Positions 9,157 through 16,895 of a DNA stretch of 64,000 nucleotides are shown one piece after another. Made by a program: the position numbers and the translations under genes. The notes under the pieces were generated by a model. It had not been told where the DNA came from. It saw nothing but the letters and a program-made list of their open reading frames with translations, and searched no databases. Position 1 is the stretch's first letter; each line of letters begins with the position of its first letter. Origin of the DNA: Paenibacillus plantiphilus (GTDB taxonomy: Bacteria; Bacillota; Bacilli; Paenibacillales; Paenibacillaceae); contig NZ_CAKMMF010000003.1 in NCBI RefSeq assembly GCF_927798095.1, positions 160,612-224,611 of the forward strand, in the 5' to 3' direction.

Positions 9157-9579
9157 TTAAAATTCATTTATACCGAGATTAAACTGCCAATGTATGCCGA
9201 ACTTGTCCGTTAAACTGCCGTAGGCTTTGCTCCAAAATGTTTCTTGCAGCTCCATCATAACTTTACCGCCTACCTGCAGCTTATTAAATGCGGACTGCAA
9301 GTCCTCCAGCGAGTCAATAACTAATGAAAGACTAATGTTGTTGCCTTCGACAAAAGGCATCCCGGGAAATACATCGGAGAACATCACATTGCTGCCATGA
9401 ATTTGAAGCCGTGTGTGCATGATCAGGTTTTTGGCTTCCTCTGGAAGGGGATATTCCGGATTAGGCGGCGCTTCTCCAAAAGTCATCAGCTTCGGTGCTT
9501 CCGTCCCGAAAACCTCTGCATAAAACGTTGCCGCTTCACGGCAGTTTCCATTAAAATTCAAATAAACATCAACAGACAC
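9157..9579 (-). CDS. VOC-superfamily protein, YjdN/PhnB-like
   Basis: 140 residues from GTG 9579, which has AAAGGAG eight bases upstream; an open GTG at 9606 has no such site. The protein has the beta-alpha-beta-beta-beta repeats of the glyoxalase/dioxygenase fold, with the N-terminal signature YLNFNGNCREAATFY and the terminal DKFGIHWQFN motif typical of PhnB-like (3-demethylubiquinone-9 methyltransferase-like) proteins. Members of this group are small dimeric metal-fold proteins whose substrates are mostly unknown. It is monocistronic and shares an intergenic terminator region with the two-component operon. Confidence 0.83.
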   Translation of the reverse strand: MSVDVYLNFNGNCREAATFYAEVFGTEAPKLMTFGEAPPNPEYPLPEEAKNLIMHTRLQIHGSNVMFSDVFPGMPFVEGNNISLSLVIDSLEDLQSAFNKLQVGGKVMMELQETFWSKAYGSLTDKFGIHWQFNLGINEF

Positions 9580-9679
9580 AATCTCAGCTCCTTTGAAAGT
9601 GTACACTTTGCATGCAACGTTATTTCATTTATATAATAATGCATTCACCATTCGTAATCAAACGTCCGTTCCGAAGAGG

Positions 9680-9934
9680 TTATAAAAAAATAATTACGAA
9701 ACAGGAGATCAGAATGACGAATATCCCCATAACTACTGCTGAATGACCAATCGTATCCTTCGTCATGATCCCAATTGCCACCGCAGCCAAGCTATCCAGA
9801 ATGGCCAATACCAACGGAAATAAAGACTCCACAATAAAAGTGAAAACGAAACAATGTAAAGCTATTATTGCCAGTAATAAAGCGAAATAGGATTTCATTT
9901 CCGCCGTATCTGCTTCTGAAATAAATTTCTTCAT
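9680..9934 (-). CDS. Small membrane protein of unknown function
   Basis: 84 residues from ATG 9934, with AAAGG at proper spacing; an ATG 9 bases upstream abuts that site. A short charged N-terminus is followed by three hydrophobic segments: about 16-34, 36-54 and 62-84. The pattern AILDSLAAVAIGIMTKDT between the second and third helices is seen in small Bacillales membrane proteins annotated only as hypothetical. I do not recognise a function. Confidence 0.6.
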   Translation of the reverse strand: MKKFISEADTAEMKSYFALLLAIIALHCFVFTFIVESLFPLVLAILDSLAAVAIGIMTKDTIGHSAVVMGIFVILISCFVIIFL

Positions 9935-10003
9935 GTGCACCATCCTTTAATAAGCAGTAATTTCTTTCTTTCTTCACAATTACTTTGTTCACAATTTTTT
10001 TAT

Positions 10004-11062
10004 TCACAGACTGCTGGTCTGGACTCCGATGTGATCAACCCGAATGCCCTCGCTCCACAAATCCATCCTGTAATGTCTTGGCGTGACCCCCGTCCACTTC
10101 TTAAAGGCGCTTTGAAAGGCGCTTGGCTCTGAGAAATGGAGCAGATAGGCAACCTCTCCAATCTTATATTCCGGCTTAGCCAGATATCCCATAGCAAGCT
10201 CTCTCCGAACCCGATTCAAGACATGCTGAAAAGTCGTATCCTCCTGCTTCAATCTCGCCTGAAGGCTCCTTACACTCATCTTGAATGCCTTGGCGGTATC
10301 CTTTAAGCTCGGAAAATAATTCGGCATGCGCGCAATAATCCAATTGTACAGCTGGTCCGAAAATATTCGACCCTGAAACAGCCGCTGCTTCGCATCCTCG
10401 GCAATGGTCTCGAATGTAGCTAATAGCTTCGCATCCGCGAACAAAATTGGATAGTCCAAAATATCCTTGCTCAACGTAATCAAATTTGACGTCTTGCCGA
10501 ACTGCGGCGTAATCCCAAGCACCTCGCTATACACTCCAATCGCTGTCACCAGTCCATGCTGAAATTGAATCTCCTTGAGCGTGATCGCTCTGCAGCTTAG
10601 CCGTATCATCAAATGATACAACGAGCTGGTCATTTCCTCTATGCAGTGGCGGGACGGCGATCTGCGAGGACTCGAATAGGATATCTCAATAATGATCTCG
10701 TTCCCCTTAGCTTCCCAGTCAATGTTCAGGCCGCTGCATATGAGCGCATTATATTTTTGATACGCAGTTAACGCCTGACCGAGCGTCTTGGAATGCGACA
10801 TCACATATCCGATAACACCCAAATCCGCTACCTCCAGATGCTCTCCCTGATGCAATCCGAAGGATGTATCCGCTGTGATGTCTGCAGCCAGCTCTAACAG
10901 CTGCAAGTATTCATCCCCAGACAATCTGTTCTCTGAATCATAAAACAAGGACTCGTCAAAATTCGCCCTTCTAAAAAAATCATCCTTGTTATATCCCTTG
11001 GTCACAATCGTTTTCACAATGGGATAAACAAAGGAAATCGAAACTCCCGTATCGTGTGACAA
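10004..11062 (-). CDS. AraC-family regulator with OruR-type N-terminal domain
   Basis: About 352 residues from TTG 11062, with GGGG seven bases upstream; an in-frame TTG at 11077 would overlap that site. The N-terminal two thirds match the arabinose-binding-like domain (PF12625 type) of OruR/ArgR-class AraC regulators, with the LGVIGYVMSHSKTLGQAL stretch. The C-terminal ~100 residues hold two helix-turn-helix motifs, ending FSEPSAFQSAFKKWTGVTPRHYR. It is divergently transcribed from the quinone reductase-like gene with a 166-bp shared region, so that gene is the likely target. The effector is unknown. Confidence 0.85.
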   Translation of the reverse strand: MSHDTGVSISFVYPIVKTIVTKGYNKDDFFRRANFDESLFYDSENRLSGDEYLQLLELAADITADTSFGLHQGEHLEVADLGVIGYVMSHSKTLGQALTAYQKYNALICSGLNIDWEAKGNEIIIEISYSSPRRSPSRHCIEEMTSSLYHLMIRLSCRAITLKEIQFQHGLVTAIGVYSEVLGITPQFGKTSNLITLSKDILDYPILFADAKLLATFETIAEDAKQRLFQGRIFSDQLYNWIIARMPNYFPSLKDTAKAFKMSVRSLQARLKQEDTTFQHVLNRVRRELAMGYLAKPEYKIGEVAYLLHFSEPSAFQSAFKKWTGVTPRHYRMDLWSEGIRVDHIGVQTSSL

Positions 11063-11228
11063 CCGCTCACCCCTCAATTTTATGCATCTATCATAAATTT
11101 TTAGGCATCTTTCATCATGTTCTCATCGTTACAAATGTCTTACGCTTATTGTAATCTTAACACGCACTGCGTGGAAGATGAACGATTTAAACCAAATATT
11201 TGACATATAATTTCGAGGAGGCAATGAA

Positions 11229-11810
11229 ATGAAAACCAATATCGCCATCATCAACGGGCATCCCGATATCCGCAGCTATAACACAGCACTGGCCGAAGCG
11301 TATAAGAAAGGAGCGATCGATAGCGGAGCGAATGTTCGCAGCATTCATGTCGGCTCCTTGAAATTCGAGCCGAGTCTGAAGTTCGGCTACCATAAAAGAA
11401 TGCAGCTGGAAGAGGATCTAATTAGCGCGCAAGAGACAATCCGCTGGGCCGACCACCTTGTATTCGTCTATCCGATTTGGTGGGGAACCGTGCCTGCTAT
11501 ACTGAAAGGATTCATTGACCGTGTGTTTCTGCCTGGCTTTGCCTTTCAAAGTCGTCCGAATTCCATCCTCTGGGACAAGCTGCTGGTCGGCAAATCTGCT
11601 CGCCTCATCGTCACGATGGACTCCCCGTCCTGGTATAATCGATTGGTGTACAGACAGGCGGGACATCGGGTTATGAAACGCGCCACGCTGCAATATTGCG
11701 GCATCAATCCTGTCAAAATTACAGAGCTGAGCCCGATCCGTTCATCCTCAGAGCTGACACGCGCACAGTGGCTCGCCGAGGTTGAGAAGCTGGGAATGAA
11801 ACGCAGCTAG
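11229..11810 (+). CDS. NAD(P)H-dependent quinone reductase / flavodoxin-fold oxidoreductase
   Basis: 193 residues with GAGGAGG upstream. It starts with the flavodoxin-like nucleotide loop region INGHPDIRSYN and has the FVYPIWWGTVPAILKGFIDRVF signature (about residues 80-101) of the NQO1/MdaB/KefF family, which bind FMN or FAD and reduce quinones or azo compounds by two electrons. Its length suits a cytosolic dimeric enzyme. It is divergent from an AraC regulator, which suggests induction by an electrophile or quinone. A hairpin with seven Ts follows. Confidence 0.85.
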   Translation: MKTNIAIINGHPDIRSYNTALAEAYKKGAIDSGANVRSIHVGSLKFEPSLKFGYHKRMQLEEDLISAQETIRWADHLVFVYPIWWGTVPAILKGFIDRVFLPGFAFQSRPNSILWDKLLVGKSARLIVTMDSPSWYNRLVYRQAGHRVMKRATLQYCGINPVKITELSPIRSSSELTRAQWLAEVEKLGMKRS

Positions 11811-11850
11811 CGGGGCTATTCCATGCCGATTCCTCGTCAGCTCCACCTTG

Positions 11851-11886
11851 CAGACGACGGAATTCAGCAAAATTGTCTGTTTTTTT
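11851..11886 (+). terminator. Intrinsic terminator after the quinone reductase gene
   Basis: CAGACGA (11851-11857) pairs with TTGTCTG (11873-11879), allowing one G-U pair, and seven Ts follow directly. It separates the oxidoreductase from the threonine synthase gene. Confidence 0.7.
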
Positions 11887-11976
11887 AAAAATGGATTCGA
11901 TTATTCTTCCAAACGATGATATGATTTTATCTAATGAATCACGTTATTCGCGCATATCATTTGGGAGGAATTACGA

Positions 11977-13365
11977 ATGAAGTTTAAGAGTACAAGAGGA
12001 AATGTCGGCAAGATAGGCTTTATCGACGCTTTTATGATGGGGCTTGGCGATGACGGCGGCTTGCTGGTGCCGGATGAAATCCCGGTTGTATCGACGGAAA
12101 CACTGGAGAAGTGGCGGGAGCTTAGCTATCAGGAGCTGGCGCTTGCAATTTTTGAGCTATACATGAATGGAGAAATTCCAGAGCAGGATTTGAAGAAGCT
12201 CGTCTATGACAGCTACGCGACTTTCCGCGATCCGGCAGTAACGCCTGTACGCAAGCTGAAGGATGACCTGTACCTGCTGGAGCTGTTCCACGGCCCTACC
12301 TTCGCCTTTAAAGATATCGCCCTGCAGTTCATGGGTCAATTATACACGTACGTCGCGAAGCAGCAGAATAAGCAAATCCATATTCTTGGCGCTACCTCGG
12401 GCGATACTGGCGCATCTGCCATCGAAGGCGTTAAAGGCAAAGAAGGCATCAAAATTTGCATTCTGCATCCACACGGCAAAGTAAGCAAGGTGCAGGAATT
12501 GCAAATGACGACGGTTCAGGATGACAATGTGCTTAACTTGTCGGTAGACGGCAATTTCGATGACTGCCAGCGAATGATCAAGGAGCTGTTCGCTGACCTC
12601 GACTTTAAGGCCAGCAACCACCTTGCTGCGATCAATTCGATTAATTTCGTGCGTATTATGGCGCAGACCGTCTATTACTTCTATGCCTACTTCCAGGTGG
12701 CAAAGCAAACAGGCGCGAAGCAGGTCAGCTTTAGTGTGCCGACCGGCAACTTCGGCGATATTTTTGCCGGTTATTTGGCGAAGCGAATGGGACTGCCTGT
12801 CGGCAAGCTCATTCTGGCCACGAATGAGAATAATATTCTGGAACGGTTTGTTCTGGAGGGCGTGTACAAGCCTGGCGACTTCCGCTCGACGTACAGCCCT
12901 TCAATGGACATTCAAGTAGCTAGCAACTTTGAACGTTATTTGTATTATGTGCAGGGCGAGGATGCGGCGCAAATCCGCACACTGATGGAGCAGTTCAAGA
13001 CCGCAGGGGAAATCGTTATTGCTGGCGAGACGCTTGCCAAGGTGCAGCAGGAATTCGGCGCGCATGGCGTGCAGGGGCAGGAATGTCTGGACACGATCAA
13101 GCATTACGATACAGTTTCCGGCTATTTGCTTGATCCCCATTCCGCATGCGGCGTAGCTGCGGCGGACAAGTATAGCAGCGGGCAGGAAATTATTGTATCG
13201 CTGGCAACAGCACATCCGGCAAAGTTCAACGAAGCGATCAAGCTGATCGATATTGAGCAGCAGTTCCCGGAGCAAATTTCGGCGCTCTTCGAGAAGCCTC
13301 AGCGTCAGACGCGTGTTGACGGTTCGCTCCAATCGGTTGTGCGCGAGCTGGTCGCTTTTTATTAA
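11977..13365 (+). CDS. thrC: Threonine synthase
   Basis: 462 residues; ATG after GGGAGG. A PLP enzyme converting O-phosphohomoserine to threonine and phosphate in the cytosol. It starts MKFKSTRGN, as in the longer form related to Gram-negative and yeast enzymes. The PLP lysine is K112 in the GPTFAFKD motif. The phosphate-binding loop GATSGDTG and the SINFVRIMAQ and TGNFGD motifs are all present. It is a single-gene unit closed by a very strong hairpin. Bacillota often carry thrC in a hom-thrB operon; here it stands alone, so it may be the second thrC-type gene of the genome. Confidence 0.93.
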   Translation: MKFKSTRGNVGKIGFIDAFMMGLGDDGGLLVPDEIPVVSTETLEKWRELSYQELALAIFELYMNGEIPEQDLKKLVYDSYATFRDPAVTPVRKLKDDLYLLELFHGPTFAFKDIALQFMGQLYTYVAKQQNKQIHILGATSGDTGASAIEGVKGKEGIKICILHPHGKVSKVQELQMTTVQDDNVLNLSVDGNFDDCQRMIKELFADLDFKASNHLAAINSINFVRIMAQTVYYFYAYFQVAKQTGAKQVSFSVPTGNFGDIFAGYLAKRMGLPVGKLILATNENNILERFVLEGVYKPGDFRSTYSPSMDIQVASNFERYLYYVQGEDAAQIRTLMEQFKTAGEIVIAGETLAKVQQEFGAHGVQGQECLDTIKHYDTVSGYLLDPHSACGVAAADKYSSGQEIIVSLATAHPAKFNEAIKLIDIEQQFPEQISALFEKPQRQTRVDGSLQSVVRELVAFY

Positions 13366-13384
13366 ATCAGCCTATAACGGATCA

Positions 13385-13430
13385 GGGGGCTGCAGCGGAA
13401 GGATATATCCTTCTGCTGCAGCCCTCTGTT
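13385..13430 (+). terminator. Strong hairpin after threonine synthase
   Basis: GGGGCTGCAGC pairs with GCTGCAGCCC (right arm 13414-13425), and the interior GGAAGGATATATCCTTC is itself palindromic, giving a long nearly perfect stem. The T-run after it is weak (CTGTTAGTTCT). It may also protect the convergent alkD transcript end. Confidence 0.65.
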
Positions 13431-13488
13431 AGTTCTGGCAAGCCTTCTGCTTCTTCGAAGTGCAGTCCGTAACAGGTGCGCCTCATCT

Positions 13489-14172
13489 TCATTTTCGTTT
13501 CATACTGCGAATGAGCAGCTTCGTTTCCTTATCCACTCGGAAGGATTCCGTCATTTTCTGCAACGCTTTGTTGTAAGTGAAATCGTCCAGCGAGCATGTC
13601 CTCAGGTAGGTCATCGTAGGCTCAGGCAGCTTCATATAGCAGATCGAGACAGCCCACGCCACTGCCATCTTGATATAATAGCCGTCATGCTTCACACGAT
13701 CCAGCAGCTCCAGAACCTCGTTAATATACTCCTCCTCGATGTAGAAATTCAAAAGCATGACGGCACCGAATCGCAGCTCATATTCCTGCTCCGACTTTAA
13801 ATACGGCTGCAAAAAATCCCATACTCGGCCTTTATTCGTTTTTGTAAATTTCAACCCGATGCAGAAGCAGTCGCATACCGACCAATTATCAATTTTCGGC
13901 ACAAAATCAGCCGTGCAGCGCAGCGACTCTTCAATATCCGCCCCAGCATAGCCGATAACCATGCCTTGCAGCATCGTTTCCTCGAAGTACTGATTATCAG
14001 CCTCTTTCAGATAGGCGCGCCAATCGTCTTTGGCAATTCTCTTAGCTAGCTTGCGCAGCTCCGGCAGTCTTACGCCCACTAGATTGTTAATCGTTGGAAT
14101 AAGAGCGGCCGCGAATTTTTGATAATCTGTATCAGCCAACTCCAGCAGCTGATCCTTGATTGCTTTTTCCAA
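13489..14172 (-). CDS. AlkD-family DNA glycosylase (HEAT-like repeats)
   Basis: 227 residues from TTG 14172, with AGAAGGGA upstream. This all-helical HEAT-like family removes N3- and N7-alkylated purines without flipping the base. Family hallmarks are visible: W97 and D101 in DNWSVCD and R134 in YELRFGAV. Their spacing is very near that of W109, D113 and R148 of Bacillus cereus AlkD. The KMAVAWAVS segment matches the region of the third DNA-contacting Trp. It lies 41 bp downstream of an AlkA-type glycosylase on the same strand, forming an alkylation-repair pair. Confidence 0.87.
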   Translation of the reverse strand: MEKAIKDQLLELADTDYQKFAAALIPTINNLVGVRLPELRKLAKRIAKDDWRAYLKEADNQYFEETMLQGMVIGYAGADIEESLRCTADFVPKIDNWSVCDCFCIGLKFTKTNKGRVWDFLQPYLKSEQEYELRFGAVMLLNFYIEEEYINEVLELLDRVKHDGYYIKMAVAWAVSICYMKLPEPTMTYLRTCSLDDFTYNKALQKMTESFRVDKETKLLIRSMKRK

Positions 14173-14213
14173 ATGCAGTCTTCCCTTCTCTCCACCGCTG
14201 CTTCTCTGCTCTT

Positions 14214-14831
14214 CTACTCAAATGAAAGTGCCCACAGGTATATGGAAGCCACTGATCCATGAGGGGAATAAGCAATACGATACTGATCAAACTGCTCCCT
14301 TGTTAAAGTTTGAAGCCCATACAGCTTCATCATGCCCCGGCGAATGGCAATATCGCCCCAGCTGACGACATCCGGGCGCTCCATCGCATTGATCAGCAGC
14401 ATTTCTGCCGTCCATTTGCCAATGCCATTTAATGTCGTTAATTTACGAATAACCTCACTATCTGGCAATTGATGCAGCGTTTCCAAGTCAAATGCGCCTC
14501 CATCAATGGCATGGGCAATTTGTTGAATGCAAACCGCTTTTTTCATCGTCATTCCGCAGCTTTGAATCTCATCGGCAGACTGCATAGCCAAGTGATGCGG
14601 AGAAATGTCTTCGAAACGCTCCTGCAGCCTTCCCCAGATTGTGTGAACGGCCTTCACAGAAATAAGCTGTCCCACAATAGCATAGACGAGCGCTGTGAAC
14701 AGATCCGGTATAATGACTCGCTCCACCTTGCCCAATCGCGACATCGCCGCACCAAGCGTTTCATCCACGCTTTTCAAATAATCGATTTCCTCTTGGCCAT
14801 AGTCAAAAAGTTTGGTTGGTATGGTTCGCAC
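14214..14831 (-). CDS. DNA-3-methyladenine glycosylase II, AlkA-like (HhH-GPD)
   Basis: 205 residues from GTG 14831 after GGAGG. The helix-hairpin-helix motif LNGIGKWTAEM (about 134-144) and the catalytic Asp D160 in VVSWGDIAIRRG identify the HhH-GPD superfamily, AlkA branch. The enzyme excises 3-methyladenine and other alkylated bases by flipping them. The N-terminal TBP-like domain of E. coli AlkA is absent, as in the short Bacillota forms. It is first of two genes in an apparent operon with the AlkD-like gene. No Ada-type regulator is seen nearby. Confidence 0.88.
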   Translation of the reverse strand: MRTIPTKLFDYGQEEIDYLKSVDETLGAAMSRLGKVERVIIPDLFTALVYAIVGQLISVKAVHTIWGRLQERFEDISPHHLAMQSADEIQSCGMTMKKAVCIQQIAHAIDGGAFDLETLHQLPDSEVIRKLTTLNGIGKWTAEMLLINAMERPDVVSWGDIAIRRGMMKLYGLQTLTREQFDQYRIAYSPHGSVASIYLWALSFE

Positions 14832-14985
14832 ACTGCTTGTCCTCCGCTGTTCCTGTTATCTAGTATCATCACTAATATACCCTACCCCGCTTCATAAGTG
14901 CGGATATTGAAGTATAATAGCAATATATCGAAAGTAATGTGCATTCGCTTCTGTTGATAGACAGATCCTATGAGGAGGGTATTTC

Positions 14986-15399
14986 GTGTCACGTTCAAAG
15001 AAAAATCAAGTTATATCTATCGAAGAGCATCTGGTGAATTTCCAGGATCGGGCTATTATTCTGCTTCTGAATGAAGGATTGACCAAGGAACAAATTCTTG
15101 CCCTGCAAATAGATGATGTGGACAGCGTTAACCTTAAGCTCCGCCTCTCGCCCGGCTCCGATTCGATCGCGCTCGATGAATATTTGAAAAATATTATTAT
15201 GAAGGCCTATGAGGAAGAGGAATATTATGCCAACAACGGCCATTCCGAAATTAAGAAACGATTGGAGAATCAGTCCGGCTATGTGATCCGATTCGCTGAG
15301 GGCGTGCGAAGAGATATATTTGGCATCAACTTTAGAATCAAGAACATCGCTCTTCGCTATGAGCTTCAAGAGCCTTACCCTTGGGAGAGCAGCCGCTAA
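14986..15399 (+). CDS. Small protein with resemblance to a tyrosine-recombinase helix, function unknown
   Basis: 137 residues from GTG 14986, with a perfect GAGGAGG site. Residues about 21-45 (RAIILLLNEGLTKEQILALQ followed by IDDVD) look like the first conserved block of tyrosine recombinases. The catalytic Arg of the usual GLR motif is replaced by Thr (GLTKEQ), and I see no downstream H-x-x-R or Tyr. A recombinase activity is therefore unlikely. It may be a catalytically dead relative or a chance resemblance. The rest is charged and helical. It is a single gene convergent with the next one. Confidence 0.6.
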   Translation: MSRSKKNQVISIEEHLVNFQDRAIILLLNEGLTKEQILALQIDDVDSVNLKLRLSPGSDSIALDEYLKNIIMKAYEEEEYYANNGHSEIKKRLENQSGYVIRFAEGVRRDIFGINFRIKNIALRYELQEPYPWESSR

Positions 15400-15418
15400 C
15401 CCCCTGTAAGCATTCCTG

Positions 15419-16282
15419 CTATTGCCTGTCGCTCGCCCTGGATGCAACCTGCATAATCTCCATCCAATCGAGTGGCAGCTTCATATCGTCATGAGAGCCG
15501 CTGGTGCTGCTGTCCGCTTGCACTGGAGCATTATCCGCTTCATGATCTTGCAGCACTTTAAAGCTGCTTGCAGCCTCATTGAATATGTCGCGATTTTGCT
15601 TGATGGCGAAATCTCTGGAGAAGAAGGTCAATTGATAGAAATGATTTTCCGATTCCAGCACATATACAACGATTATGATATCCGTATCGTTTATTGTGCA
15701 AAAGATATCTGACTGTACGGCCGACAAGCCGTTTAGCTGCAATTCAGTCGGCTCGGATGCTATCCCGTTCTCAATCCTGCTCAACCATTTCTCAGTGACC
15801 AGCTTATGATAGTCCCCTGTCGTCGTATGTTCCCGCAATAATTTCTTATTCTCTGCGATGACAAGCATCGATGATAGCGACGAAATCTTGGCTGCCTGAA
15901 TAGCAGCCGCATTATTGTATCCCGATAGATTAGACCATCCATATGGCAGCTTAATTTGCATCCTGCTCTCGTCATCGGAAACTACGATTTCCTTAGGTTC
16001 GTCAATGATCGTCTTTGGAAGCTGTTTAGCCGTCGTCGTTTCTTCGTCTTGCAGCACTAGGCCTGGCTCTTGGTTGTCGGCCGCTTGTGCGTCCTTCCCT
16101 TCAATATTGCCGCCTGCAGCACTCAGCTCTTCGTTATTCTCCCTCGCAACACCCTGCTCGCTGCTTATGTCCGCCGGTTTCGAATCACTGTCACCGCTAT
16201 ACAGCGCCATAAGCAAGATGATAATCACGATTACAATAAATATAAACTGCTCTTTATAACGAGCTCTCTTAAACCCAAACAT
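15419..16282 (-). CDS. Membrane-anchored extracytoplasmic protein of unknown function
   Basis: 287 residues; ATG after GGGGGAG. One N-terminal transmembrane helix (about 13-28) with no lipobox anchors the protein. An acidic, low-complexity linker (30-100) follows. The globular part (about 100-250) contains MQIKLPYGWSNLSGYNN, resembling the PsbP/DUF1795-like fold of Bacillota surface proteins. The C-terminal tail is polar. I infer a surface-exposed protein and cannot assign a role. It converges on the preceding small gene with a 19-bp gap. Confidence 0.65.
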   Translation of the reverse strand: MFGFKRARYKEQFIFIVIVIIILLMALYSGDSDSKPADISSEQGVARENNEELSAAGGNIEGKDAQAADNQEPGLVLQDEETTTAKQLPKTIIDEPKEIVVSDDESRMQIKLPYGWSNLSGYNNAAAIQAAKISSLSSMLVIAENKKLLREHTTTGDYHKLVTEKWLSRIENGIASEPTELQLNGLSAVQSDIFCTINDTDIIIVVYVLESENHFYQLTFFSRDFAIKQNRDIFNEAASSFKVLQDHEADNAPVQADSSTSGSHDDMKLPLDWMEIMQVASRASDRQ

Positions 16283-16895
16283 CTTACTCCCCCTAAATCT
16301 AGCTCATCCTTCTATCATAATCCGCATTACACACTAATCTACATCCCCTAGTATAAATTCCCGAGGTATAAATTGATAGTATGGGATCACAAATAATGTT
16401 AACTATTACTAGCATTTTACACCGAAATAACGAAACAATTCTCAAACTATCATTTATTAAAAGCAATAAAATGATAAATTACATTGACTTTCAAAATAAT
16501 AATTTTGTTATCCGTCTGTAAGATTATAAAAAACCTTTCATTTATTCATAAAAAATCCCGAAATAAATATATCCTATGTACCTGTTATTTTTTTGATTAG
16601 AATCATTTTACCCTTAACCACTTCATGATATCGTTACGAAAATAGGTATTATAAACCTTTTTTAGATCATGGAGTGAAAGTCGGACTTCTCTTTGAATAT
16701 TATATTTCGCTAGTAATAGCAAGAATACAAAGGAATTCCAGTCATTTCGAACTCGTTCTCAAGACTCATGCCTAAATCGGTAGACGTGAATCCAAGTAAC
16801 ATCATCCATCCCCAAGCATAATGACCTATTGTCAGAAATGGTAGTTGATTGATATATAATTAATGTCATTACCAATTTTGCAAGGGAGGAATATT
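16283..16895. other. AT-rich intergenic region upstream of the subtilase
   Basis: About 610 bases, much more AT-rich than the flanks. It separates two divergent genes and must hold both promoters. A GGGAGGA site precedes the subtilase ATG. I see several short A/T runs and no convincing gene, RNA motif or palindrome. Confidence 0.5.
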
